63,320 nucleotides of DNA from the NCBI RefSeq assembly GCF_900129935.1, contig NZ_FQXJ01000024.1, positions 1 to 63,320 of the forward strand, read 5' to 3'. The notes beneath the pieces were generated by a model. The model saw only the letters and a list, made by a program, of their open reading frames with translations, was not told the DNA's origin and made no database searches. This DNA is from Desulfosporosinus lacus DSM 15449 (GTDB taxonomy: Bacteria; Bacillota; Desulfitobacteriia; Desulfitobacteriales; Desulfitobacteriaceae). Below are positions 17,971-26,947 of this stretch, in pieces (within the stretch, counting starts at the first letter, position 1; each line of letters begins with the position of its first letter). Position numbers and translations under genes: made by a program.

Positions 17971-18816
17971 TTAGAATTGCTTTAAATATCCATAATTACA
18001 CTTTTCACAAACTATAAGCAGCTCATCAGTTTCATCATTCTCTGCAATGAATAAATCTCTGCTGCCACATTTTCTACACTGTTCACCAGATAATACATCA
18101 AAATAATTTAATAATAAATGCTCTATCGAAGTAATGATTGAAGTGCAAAGTGTTAAACATACTCGTGCCTCATGTATTGTCCTAGTTGAAGAGTGTGTAA
18201 TATTATTTGCCAAATCCCATGCTCCATAAGCTAAATCCTTTATACTCTTTCTAAATTCTTTATTCCTCGACCCAGGCAACAATGTATTGATTGTTAATTC
18301 AATTCGATTCTTAAAATCAGCTTTTTTAAAATCCTCTAAATTCTTTACTATAATGTCCGAATTTGAAAAGCTATCAATTAACCTCAATAATGTCTCTCGG
18401 CACATAACCCCTACTGCTTGAATTTCCTCAACTTCGACGGCCTCATTCAGCTTTTCAGCAGTTAACTTAAGTTTTCTTCTAATATCAGCTGCTATTCCCA
18501 CTTCTCTCGAGATGAAATCTACAACATGTTCTGGCCTTGTTTCCTCGCTGTACATCAATCTCATCATCAAGCCAAAATGAAAAGAAAATACTTCATCAGT
18601 TGTAAAATAATAAGGCTGGTCTTGAGAATATAGATTCATTGGTAATCCTCCACCAGTCGCAACCCACCAAGCCCCTTCTTTATCTGTCCTTACATTCCAA
18701 ATCGTTACTTCATGTCCCATATCGCTTATTGTTGTCTCTGGCTTTGAACTAACTACTTTGCATTCCAATTGAGTTCCAATATATTCATCAACTTGTTCTT
18801 TTAAAATTTCGCTCAT
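17971..18816 (-). CDS. uncharacterised protein with C-terminal zinc ribbon
   Basis: A 281-residue protein without a recognised family. The C-terminal 40 residues hold CRKCGSRDLF and CEKCNYGY, a two-pair zinc ribbon. The middle contains WDLANNITHSSTRT, reminiscent of HEPN-like helices, but no clear R-H pair is seen. The N-terminal 80 residues form a beta-rich unit rich in W and G. The ORF opens 17 codons earlier, but AGGGAG before the ATG at 18816 gives the better start. The upstream leader holds a GCGCC hairpin (18859-18878) and a GTTAGGC box 89 bp away. It resembles no housekeeping gene; accessory function likely. Confidence 0.55.
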   Translation of the reverse strand: MSEILKEQVDEYIGTQLECKVVSSKPETTISDMGHEVTIWNVRTDKEGAWWVATGGGLPMNLYSQDQPYYFTTDEVFSFHFGLMMRLMYSEETRPEHVVDFISREVGIAADIRRKLKLTAEKLNEAVEVEEIQAVGVMCRETLLRLIDSFSNSDIIVKNLEDFKKADFKNRIELTINTLLPGSRNKEFRKSIKDLAYGAWDLANNITHSSTRTIHEARVCLTLCTSIITSIEHLLLNYFDVLSGEQCRKCGSRDLFIAENDETDELLIVCEKCNYGYLKQF

Positions 18817-18898
18817 AATAATCTCCCTCACAACCATAATACAACCCAATAAACCGTCTCGCGCCAAGGATGGCGCGATCGATCTAACACGATATGTT

Positions 18899-19034
18899 GC
18901 CTAACGATGTATTACCGAAGCGTATCGCAGAACCCTCCAATTCCATAGGTAGTATTCGACACATGTCGGTCATACTCTCTATCCGAGAACTGGTTGTTAC
19001 CAATAACAATAAAAGGTTGTAGCTCGGGTAATAC
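18899..19034 (-). repeat. GTTAGGC-box intergenic repeat, copy 7, with long palindrome arms
   Basis: GCCTAAC at 18899-18905 is followed by GTATTACCGAAGC (18909-18921), which pairs 11 of 13 bases with GCTCGGGTAATAC at 19022-19034. On the minus strand the order is arm, 100-base centre, arm, GTTAGGC, then the zinc-ribbon gene. This is the best example of the box combined with a palindrome. Confidence 0.55.
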
Positions 19035-19262
19035 TACAGTCGATATTTCAGCAAAATAACAAGTATTCCTTTATTTATAATAAGATTATGCATCAGAATG
19101 CTCGACCTCTTAATATGGAAGGAGGAATTACATGTAAATCAAATTCGCAAACAACTGCTTTAGTGTACCAGGCCGAAGGTTTACGCTCTCTAAGGTCTTT
19201 TTTAATACACCTCAACTTCAAAGTATAGACATTCGCGTCCTTACCCGGGTTTCTTATAATTA

Positions 19263-19269
19263 GCCTAAC
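19263..19269 (-). repeat. GTTAGGC-box intergenic repeat, copy 8
   Basis: ATTAGCCTAACGGTCATGAATAACAGGAACTG resembles copy 6 on both sides of the box. No intact gene follows on the minus strand; a transposase relic starts about 57 bp to the right. Confidence 0.5.
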
Positions 19270-19325
19270 GGTCATGAATAACAGGAACTGCATCGACGAT
19301 CAGCTTGTACCTTTCTAAGCATCCT

Positions 19326-19487
19326 TGGGCTGTGTTTAGAAAAGCCAAGGCCGGAATTGAAATGCATCTATGACTGAGTTTCAACGGAATGGCTGTCCCT
19401 GACGCAGTGATTATTACTCCAGTAAAGACGTAAGACAAGAAGAAACTGGATGAACTATTGTCAAAGATACTGACGCTCTTCAAGTAA
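19326..19487 (+). pseudogene. IS4-type transposase relic
   Basis: Reading from TGG at 19326 gives WAVFRKAKAGIEMHL-stop-LSFNGMAVPDAVIITPVKT-stop-DKKKLDELL, the conserved FRKAKAGIKxHL and PDxxxITPAK...D blocks of IS4-family DDE transposases. Two in-frame stops and missing ends show decay. The downstream 19490-20000 has no further readable transposase. Confidence 0.6.
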
Positions 19488-20137
19488 TTCTAGTAGATTA
19501 CCACCCTGAGCAGAGATGTTGAAAGTGAGAACGTTGACCTTTGTAGCATTACAAAATCGTCTAATACTTCCTGATAGCCACACTCATCTTTAGAAAAGAC
19601 GGTCTCAGTATAGGGCCCTAGTGGGATTCTATTAATTATTCAAATACATCCTCTCTCAAAATATCTTAGGCATGTCGTCTAACGTTTAAAAATTTGCGCC
19701 GTGCCAATTCCTCTTTCATATTAGCTAAGTGGCGCTAAATTCTCTGTTAAAGTGATGCGTGCCAACCTCCAAAGTTTTACTTTCATTCTTTTACTCTTTG
19801 ATCTTTCCGAAAAGAGTGGCTTTTTCATATTGTAAAATGGCTTTCGAGTTTAATTTCTTTCAACTAGAAATTCTATCACTTTCCTAAATATTCCTGCCGG
19901 ATATTACTATTATCAGAAAATAATAGTCAGAACGACAAAACCGTATTAGGGCACAGTAAAAAAATTTAGTTCGTAATAAGGAAAATCAACTCGCTAAATT
20001 ATAACAATAAGCTCCCCATAACTGTCATGTTATGGAAAGCTTATTGTTAGGAGAAGACGATTTCATTTTGTTTGCAGCTAAGGGGAGCTTAAAAATTAGC
20101 ACACAGAGTTTTCTTAACTCTCAACTGAGAAATCAGC
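19488..20137. other. 650-bp gene-free stretch with a strong hairpin at 20002-20049
   Basis: No supported ORF. TAACAATAAGCT (20002-20013) pairs perfectly with AGCTTATTGTTA (20038-20049), and inside it CCATAAC pairs with GTTATGG around a six-base loop. No T-run follows on the minus strand, so its role as terminator of the FMN reductase unit is uncertain; it may be the end of a lost element. Confidence 0.6.
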
Positions 20138-20773
20138 TTATTCTCTAATAAAATTGGTGAAGATGTTTTCTTCCTTCACCGGGAGCTGTATACCGGCCTT
20201 CCTGCCAGCCTCCTTGCACTTTAGAAACCATGCCATATTCCTTGCCAGCACGCGCATGGTCTGCAATCCTTCCAAGTCTTTTTTAACATCTTCCGGTGTG
20301 GCACCGTGAACCATGTTCCAATAGCGTGAAGCAATTATCGGCATCTCCGAAATGGTGAAATACTTATTGAGTTGGTCAAAAGTGGCAGTTGTCCCTGCTC
20401 TTCTGGCGGAAACAACGGCTGCTGCCGGTTTTAAATAAAAAGACTGTCTGCCTGAAAGCAAGTCTGCATAAAATACCCGATCCATGAAAGAAGTGATTGC
20501 ACCGCTTGCGGCCGCGTAATGCACAGGAGAACCAAAAATAAATCCATCGGCATCTTTGGCGAGATCAAGGAAGTCGTTGACACGGTCCGAAAATGAGCAG
20601 CGTCCGGTTTGGGCGCAAGTTTTGCAAGCAATACAACCTGCTAAGGGTTTGGTTCCGATCTGGAAGATCTCTGTTTCAATACCTTCTGTATTAAGTGTCT
20701 TTGCCACTTCTTCAAGGGCAGTATAAGTACAACCCTTGGCGTGAGGGCTGCCGTTCACTAATAAAACATTCAT
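20138..20773 (-). CDS. NADPH-dependent FMN reductase/flavodoxin family oxidoreductase
   Basis: A 211-residue protein of the iron-sulfur-flavoprotein/NADPH-dependent FMN reductase family. VLLVNGSPHAKGCTYTALEE at 4-22 is the FMN phosphate loop, and GFIFGSPVHYAAASGAITSFMDR at about 76-98 is the flavin-ring region. CIACKTCAQTGRC (47-59) places cysteines as in members that carry an iron-sulfur cluster or redox-active thiols. It probably transfers electrons from NADPH to quinones or metals. A GGAGGTAAG site precedes the ATG. It is the last gene of a long minus-strand redox block, 64 bp downstream of the aldo/keto reductase. Confidence 0.85.
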   Translation of the reverse strand: MNVLLVNGSPHAKGCTYTALEEVAKTLNTEGIETEIFQIGTKPLAGCIACKTCAQTGRCSFSDRVNDFLDLAKDADGFIFGSPVHYAAASGAITSFMDRVFYADLLSGRQSFYLKPAAAVVSARRAGTTATFDQLNKYFTISEMPIIASRYWNMVHGATPEDVKKDLEGLQTMRVLARNMAWFLKCKEAGRKAGIQLPVKEENIFTNFIRE

Positions 20774-20837
20774 TCACACTTACCTCCGTTAGTTTTTGGT
20801 AGATTAAGACTTTTTGAAGTCCTAGGGATTTTTCCCG

Positions 20838-21854
<1,017 letters not shown>

Positions 21855-21934
21855 TCAATATCGCTTCTAACTATTTCCCATTCCACTATCATCATGGGTA
21901 AGTCAGCATGTTTATATTTCACAAAGTTTTATTA

Positions 21935-22702
21935 TCAATATCCATTTTCAACAATGGAAACCACAGTTGTTAAGAAGACAAAGCTTGATATGGCGGCTAT
22001 TTCCCTTTTAGTTAGCTTAAAACTATAACCGTATAAGTCCTCAGGATTGGCATTTTCAACGAAGCTCTGTACTTTATCTATTTTTTCAAAAGAATTTACG
22101 AGCAATGACACTATTATTTGTGATACTCCTGTTATATTTATCTGGAACTTCCTTTTTTTACTCCCTATATTAGAACGCATACCTTCTCTGAGATTCTTTA
22201 CGACTTCGGTTCCCGTTTCCCTCAACTCTATAACTACATACATAACTACTTTTAAATAATCGGGAACAGGAACACCTATAAATTTTAACGGAGAAAAAAG
22301 TCTATCCAGAAGCCCAATCACTGTTTCAATAGAAGTAGTCTGGAAGTAAAGCATACTAACATACCAAACTACAGACAATCTGAATAGTCTTAGCGAGACT
22401 TCATAGTATCCCTGGTAAACTCCAAATAAGGAGTTGTCAGTCATTAAATATAAAATGCCGCTAAGCAAAAGTCCAAAAAAATAAGGCAGTAAAACAATTA
22501 GGCAATATGAAGCAGCACTAACCATCAAGGTTCGTAAGTTAACTCTTAAAACAAAGGTTAGGCCCAATAAAAAAACGAACAGAATAACATAATTCAGCTG
22601 CTTTTCTATAAAGAACGGCAAACAGGCCAGCGCTGCAGTCAAAACGAACTTAATCAGACCGTCCAGGTTCTCTAAATTGTTGGTCTTTTGTTTTGTAATC
22701 AT
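21935..22702 (-). CDS. EcfT-type energy-coupling factor transmembrane protein
   Basis: A 255-residue membrane protein of the CbiQ/EcfT family. It has about five hydrophobic segments (for example FVLTAALACLPFF, YVILFVFLLGLTFVL, TLMVSAASYCLIVLLPYFFGLLL) and a cytoplasmic helix region with the conserved small-residue pattern. EcfT couples ATPase subunits to a substrate-binding S component. No EcfA ATPases lie nearby, so it must share them. It overlaps the Gx transporter gene by 53 bp. Together with ApbE the cluster may import flavin precursor for exported flavoproteins, as in extracellular electron transfer loci; this is inference. Confidence 0.75.
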   Translation of the reverse strand: MITKQKTNNLENLDGLIKFVLTAALACLPFFIEKQLNYVILFVFLLGLTFVLRVNLRTLMVSAASYCLIVLLPYFFGLLLSGILYLMTDNSLFGVYQGYYEVSLRLFRLSVVWYVSMLYFQTTSIETVIGLLDRLFSPLKFIGVPVPDYLKVVMYVVIELRETGTEVVKNLREGMRSNIGSKKRKFQINITGVSQIIVSLLVNSFEKIDKVQSFVENANPEDLYGYSFKLTKREIAAISSFVFLTTVVSIVENGY

Positions 22703-23210
22703 CAGCGAATACCCCTTTTACAGCCACTTCATTTATGGCAATCTCAGCAATGCTTCCTGTAATTAAACCTGTGATAATGGACGAAACAATTAGAACCGGA
22801 AGATAATACATAACAACTGCTTGACCCAAAAAAAAGCCTGCTGCCAGGATCTGTGCGGTGCTATGTACTATAGCACCGGCGATGCTAATCCCTTTAACAC
22901 TAAATAGTCTCGACAGCTTCTTAAAAAGAAACCACATTACAATTGCACTCAAGATACCGCCTGCTAAACTCAGGACTAGCATTACGACACCCCTCGTCAG
23001 GATAGCCACTACAAAGCTTCGGACAATTACGATAAAGAGGACATCCTTCAGTCCCAGAAAAACAATGGCTATCATAGTGATGATATTCCCCAATCCCAGC
23101 TTTACTCCAGGCACCGGGATGGGAATTGGAATAAACGATTCCAGGAATGAAATTATTATCGCATTAGTGACCAAAATTATAATCACAGCGTATTTTCTGT
23201 TTTTAGCCAT
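22650..23210 (-). CDS. Gx transporter family protein (ECF S-component-like)
   Basis: A 186-residue integral membrane protein. The N-terminal IIISFLESFIPIPIPVPGVKLGLGNIITMI matches the Gx/heptaprenyl diphosphate synthase component I-like family, whose members act as S components of ECF transporters. Five or six membrane helices are visible. GAAGGGA seven bases before the ATG at 23210 selects that start over a TTG five codons earlier. It lies between the NusG-II gene and ecfT, an order also known from flavinylation clusters. Confidence 0.8.
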   Translation of the reverse strand: MAKNRKYAVIIILVTNAIIISFLESFIPIPIPVPGVKLGLGNIITMIAIVFLGLKDVLFIVIVRSFVVAILTRGVVMLVLSLAGGILSAIVMWFLFKKLSRLFSVKGISIAGAIVHSTAQILAAGFFLGQAVVMYYLPVLIVSSIITGLITGSIAEIAINEVAVKGVFADDYKTKDQQFREPGRSD

Positions 23211-23221
23211 TAATAATCCCT

Positions 23222-23592
23222 TCAATCATCCTCTACCTTTACAATCGTTTTACTAGGCAAGCAAATTGCTCTATCACCAGGTTTAGTAAGGGTCCCTGTC
23301 TTGATACAGATTTTATCGGGGCAGTCCGCTTCTACAAATTTAATCGAACCCTTTTCGGCCACAATCAGCACTCTTATGCCATCTTTAAATTCAAAAGTTT
23401 GAGGTTCCTGTACACTGTTAAGATCAATTTCAGCCATACGCTTTCCATCGCGTGTTATATCACTGCTTTAAGGCCAGCACTTGGTTTTTGACTTCCATCT
23501 TTAAAATAGAACCATAACAGTGGTATTAATACCATAATTCCAAGCGCTAATAAGAAAATATCGCCTTTTTTTAAGCTAGGCCTTTCTTTCAT
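23222..23592 (-). pseudogene. NusG domain II protein, frameshifted
   Basis: ATG at 23592 starts MKERPSLKKGDIFLLALGIMVL..., one membrane anchor, running to SAGLKAVI and then a TAA. Two bases later in another frame the sequence continues ITRDGKRMAEIDLNSVQEP and the C-terminal domain with CPDKICIKTG and CLPSK. A duplicated AT (ATAT) accounts exactly for the shift. The family (NusG_II) is exported, anchored, and usually found beside ApbE and Gx transporters. Either the gene is broken or the base call is wrong; the downstream part alone lacks the anchor. Confidence 0.8.
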
Positions 23593-23626
23593 ATTGGAAT
23601 TTGATACCCCATTTCATGGTTATGAT

Positions 23627-24697
23627 TTAGTTTACATACTCAAATTCTTGGCTTTCATCTTGAAATTCAAATTTATCCTTCAATCCATCGGTAACATAAA
23701 TTTTTTTAGCTTGGGTGATAAAAATAGCCTCTACTCCTCCGTATTTACGGATGAGCTCCTTTCCTTTCTCAAAACCCAAAATAAAAACAGCTGTATCCAG
23801 AGCATCTGCTGCCAAAGAAGAGTCAGTGACCAAGGTTACACTCATGAGGTCCGATTTAGCAGGGTACCCTGTCGTTGGATCGAGGATATGATGATATCGT
23901 TGCCCGCCTTCTTCAAAGTATCGTTGATAGTTTCCTGCTGTTACTACAGCTTTGTCTGTTACCTTGACAGCGCCAACTATTTGATTTGCATTGCTTCCTT
24001 TAGGCCGGGGATTACTAATTCCAATTTTCCATGGGCTCCCATCTGGTTTGCTGCCTAGTGTTACGACATTCCCACCAAGACTAATATAGGCTGACTCAAT
24101 GCCATTCTGCTTATAGATCTCAATGGCAGCATCTCCTGCATATCCTTTGGCAATGCCCCCTAAATCGATTAATTGTCCAGCCTTTTTCAGACCTGCCGAG
24201 TCTTGATCAACCTGTAAACTTCTATAATCAACCAGAGGAAGTAATTTTTGCAATTCCTCCTGTGCAGGAATACGCGCATAATCTGTTCCTATCCCCCAGG
24301 CTTTCACCAATGGGCCTACGGTAATATCAAAGACTCCGCTACTTAGTTCGGCTGCTTCCTGTGCCTTTTTTATTACCTTGATAGTCTCTGGATCCAACTT
24401 AGTATCTTTTATCCCAGCATTCACATTTATTTCATTAATATCCCCTACAGGGGCATTAAACGTCAGAAGTCCTTCGAGGTATTTCATCTTTTCTATTACC
24501 TGATTGCTGGTCAGTTCGCCGTTTTCACCGTATACCTTTTGAGAAATAACCGTTCCCATAGCAAAGGTATCAGCTTCATATCCATCAGCTTGATCTTCCA
24601 TATCAACATTTGTGTTACAGGCTGTCAATATCACTGTTAGGAGAATTAACAGTAACACTGCAGCCAGCCTTATTTTTACATTTCTTGTTAAGATCAA
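23627..24697 (-). CDS. apbE: FAD:protein FMN transferase, lipoprotein
   Basis: A 356-residue exported lipoprotein: RLAAVLLLILLTVILTAC is the signal with lipobox LTAC. The body has the ApbE signature blocks TFAMGTVISQKVYG, YISLGGNVVTLGSKPDG, IGISNPRP, and HHILDPTTGYPAKSDLMSVTLV with the metal-site DALDTAVFILG. It moves FMN from FAD onto a Thr of exported proteins. The TTG start has GAGGAG eight bases upstream. The likely acceptor is not identified in this window; the neighbouring membrane and NusG-II genes suggest an extracytoplasmic electron-transfer chain. Confidence 0.93.
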   Translation of the reverse strand: MILTRNVKIRLAAVLLLILLTVILTACNTNVDMEDQADGYEADTFAMGTVISQKVYGENGELTSNQVIEKMKYLEGLLTFNAPVGDINEINVNAGIKDTKLDPETIKVIKKAQEAAELSSGVFDITVGPLVKAWGIGTDYARIPAQEELQKLLPLVDYRSLQVDQDSAGLKKAGQLIDLGGIAKGYAGDAAIEIYKQNGIESAYISLGGNVVTLGSKPDGSPWKIGISNPRPKGSNANQIVGAVKVTDKAVVTAGNYQRYFEEGGQRYHHILDPTTGYPAKSDLMSVTLVTDSSLAADALDTAVFILGFEKGKELIRKYGGVEAIFITQAKKIYVTDGLKDKFEFQDESQEFEYVN

Positions 24698-24738
24698 CTT
24701 TCAAGCTCCTCTAATGTGGATATTTTAGTAATGTCATT

Positions 24739-25434
24739 TCAACGATGGGTCTGTTTTCCTTTAAGAGTATATCTCTGCAAAATCATTAAAAGATAATAGG
24801 CAACACAGGCAAACAATTCCATCATAGCAAGATATTCTGCAAAGAATAGCATTGCCGACTGCTCAGAGTCAAAGAATGCAAACTCGATTTTCAAAAGCAG
24901 GTAAGAGGCAATATCGTTATTAACAAACCCATACACCCCATAAGCAGCAATCAGGATTAATATCAGTCGAAGCACTGCCTTATATGGGTGAGGGGCCGAC
25001 TGAACTCCTAATGACCTATAGACTAGGCCCATAATCATCTTCCAATGCAGACCCAGATGCAGCGACATCAGCAAAAAGCCCCAATAGGCTGACAACATAT
25101 GCAGTTTCCGGGCCAAGGCCATCCCCCCGTTTATGGGCAGAAAAGAGAAGACATGGCGTGACATCATTATGCCGCTTATCATCAACCCAAGCACAGTTGC
25201 AACCACAATCAGATTAATAGCGGTTTGCAGGATTCGCTGCGGAGTATATTTCCCCCGGAATAGATTTAGGTACCAGTTGGCATTTAGGACATTATGAAGG
25301 ATAAACAGCATGAACATCAGCGCTCCAACCCATTCATGTACTTTCTGTCCCGTTAACATATGGGCCATAAGAACTGGCAACAGCACAGTTAATAAAATAT
25401 CAAGGGTGATTTTAAATTTCAGCTTTGGTGTCAT
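24739..25434 (-). CDS. DUF4405/cytochrome b-like membrane protein
   Basis: A 231-residue membrane protein with about five helices. Histidines are placed inside them in cytochrome-b style (MAHMLTGQKVHEWVGALMFMLFILHNVLNANW, ARKLHMLSAYWGFLLMSLHLGLHW). DUF4405 members are frequently found beside flavinylated proteins and probably bind heme to move electrons across the membrane. The ATG starts two bases after the upstream flavodoxin stop, so it is co-translated with it. Confidence 0.8.
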   Translation of the reverse strand: MTPKLKFKITLDILLTVLLPVLMAHMLTGQKVHEWVGALMFMLFILHNVLNANWYLNLFRGKYTPQRILQTAINLIVVATVLGLMISGIMMSRHVFSFLPINGGMALARKLHMLSAYWGFLLMSLHLGLHWKMIMGLVYRSLGVQSAPHPYKAVLRLILILIAAYGVYGFVNNDIASYLLLKIEFAFFDSEQSAMLFFAEYLAMMELFACVAYYLLMILQRYTLKGKQTHR

Positions 25435-25436
25435 TT

Positions 25437-26114
25437 CTATATTCCCATTTCATCAAGCCATTTGGCCACATCAGCTTCAACCTTCAGAACATCGACTTGA
25501 CTAGTGGTGAATCCTTTCATAACAGCGGCATTCGGTTCTAGCTTCTTAATAGTCTCTATCGTATTGGAAAACCCACTGCCATTGTGCGTGGCGAAAGGTA
25601 TGATATTCTTTCCTGAGAAATCATATTCCTCAAAGAAACTGTAAAGAGGCATGGGTAAATCATACCACCAATTTGGGTAACCGATAAAAATCGTATCGTA
25701 ATTGTCCAGGTTTTCAATATGGGACACTAATTCTAGCCGGGCATTTGCTTTCTGTTCTTTGGCAGCAAAATCTATCAGTGGATTTAGATCTCCCGGATAA
25801 TCCTGTTCAGTTTCAATGGAGAAGAAATCTCCACCCACCTTTCTCTGAATTGTGTCTGCAAGAACACGGATGTTTCCCTTGGCTTCTCCATTCACTTCAC
25901 GCACACTGGCAGAAGAAATTGCATCAACTTCACTGTTTTCTGCAACAGCGAAGTAAACTAGTAATATCTTTTTGTCTCCCGATCGGACAATCTGCTTTTC
26001 GGTACTATTAGTGTTTGTGTTTGTTTCTGTCCTAGTACTGCAGCCACTTAAAGATATGATTAGCAGTATAGACAGGACAGCAATTATTTTGTTTTTCATT
26101 TTCTTATTATTCAT
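25437..26114 (-). CDS. flavodoxin-like lipoprotein
   Basis: A 225-residue exported protein: a signal with lipobox SLSGC, a short Thr/Asn linker and then a long-chain flavodoxin domain (ILLVYFAVAENSEVD, VREVNGEAKGNIRVLADTIQ, YDTIFIGYPNWWYDLPMPLYSFFEEYD, FATHNGSGFSNTIETIKKLEP). It likely carries FMN outside the membrane. AGAGGAGAG before the ATG at 26114 selects this start over one 14 codons earlier. It lies 11 bases after the neighbouring paralogue and two bases before the cytochrome-like gene. Confidence 0.85.
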   Translation of the reverse strand: MNNKKMKNKIIAVLSILLIISLSGCSTRTETNTNTNSTEKQIVRSGDKKILLVYFAVAENSEVDAISSASVREVNGEAKGNIRVLADTIQRKVGGDFFSIETEQDYPGDLNPLIDFAAKEQKANARLELVSHIENLDNYDTIFIGYPNWWYDLPMPLYSFFEEYDFSGKNIIPFATHNGSGFSNTIETIKKLEPNAAVMKGFTTSQVDVLKVEADVAKWLDEMGI

Positions 26115-26125
26115 ATACTCTCCTC

Positions 26126-26875
26126 TTATTTCAACATACCCATTTCCTTTAGCCATGCCTTCACCTCAGCTTCAGAGTCAGCCACATTATTTCTGGAAAC
26201 GGTCAATCCATCTTTGCTTACAGTTGCCTTGGGCTGCATTTCAGCGATCGTGCTGACAGTGCGGGAAAATCCGTTGCCGCCGTGGGGGCAGAATGGGATG
26301 ATGGTCTTGCCGGAGAGGTCGTATTCCTCAAGAAACGTGTAAAGTGGCATAGGCAAATCTCCCCACCAGTTGGGGTACCCAAGAAAAATTATGTCATAGT
26401 CCTCCATATTCTCCACATGGGTAGCAAGCTTGGGACGCGCATTTTTCTTTTGTTCAGCAGCCGCCTGATCTACCAGCGGGTCGTGATCCAGCGGATACTG
26501 TTGCACCGTTTCAATTGAAAACAAATCGCCACCGGCTGTTTGCTGAATCACTTGGGCCATATACTGAGTATTGCCTAATGCTTTTCCGTCTTTTACCACA
26601 ATACTGGCTGAAGCAATTGCATCCACACCGGCTGTGTTAACATCCTCCGGCATAGTGAAATAGGCAATCAGTATATTAGAGTTTTTGGTAGCGGACTGTC
26701 CAGAGGAGGAGTCAGTGGACGATTCGCTTTTCGGTGTAGAGTCGCCAGGGGATACGGTTGTTGAGTCTGAAGAAGATTTTTGCGTATTGTCGGAGGAGGG
26801 TGTTTTCTTGTTGCTGCACCCAACAATGGAAACTATCATAATCAGAGACAGCAAAATTGCTGTTGCTTTTTTCAC
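26126..26875 (-). CDS. flavodoxin-like lipoprotein
   Basis: A 249-residue lipoprotein (signal ILLSLIMIVSIVGC) with a Ser/Thr-rich linker of about 40 residues and a flavodoxin domain (ILIAYFTMPEDVN, YDIIFLGYPNWWGDLPMPLYTFLEEYD, CPHGGNGFSRTVSTI). The GTG at 26875 with AGGAGA is the probable start. It is nearly identical over its flavodoxin domain to the protein at 28532-29518, the product of a local duplication. It lies just downstream of the alcohol dehydrogenase gene. Confidence 0.85.
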   Translation of the reverse strand: MKKATAILLSLIMIVSIVGCSNKKTPSSDNTQKSSSDSTTVSPGDSTPKSESSTDSSSGQSATKNSNILIAYFTMPEDVNTAGVDAIASASIVVKDGKALGNTQYMAQVIQQTAGGDLFSIETVQQYPLDHDPLVDQAAAEQKKNARPKLATHVENMEDYDIIFLGYPNWWGDLPMPLYTFLEEYDLSGKTIIPFCPHGGNGFSRTVSTIAEMQPKATVSKDGLTVSRNNVADSEAEVKAWLKEMGMLK

Positions 26876-26947
26876 TGAGATTCTCCTATCTTGTTTTGAA
26901 TTTTTAACCTTAAGAAACTTCAGATCTGTCAAGAGTTCTTTGTTGAT

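Noticed and set aside
801-19269. Calling the GTTAGGC repeats true integron attC sites
   Set aside because: Most sites lack a clear RYYYAAC partner arm and no integrase gene is in the window, so I list them only as repeats with a hypothesis.
19093-19293. 66-residue minus-strand ORF after the last GTTAGGC box
   Set aside because: Its start lies inside the repeat and no ribosome site is seen; it could be a cassette remnant but cannot be supported.
19265-19483. 72-residue minus ORF
   Set aside because: It is the antisense reading of the IS4 transposase relic, which has conserved blocks on the plus strand.
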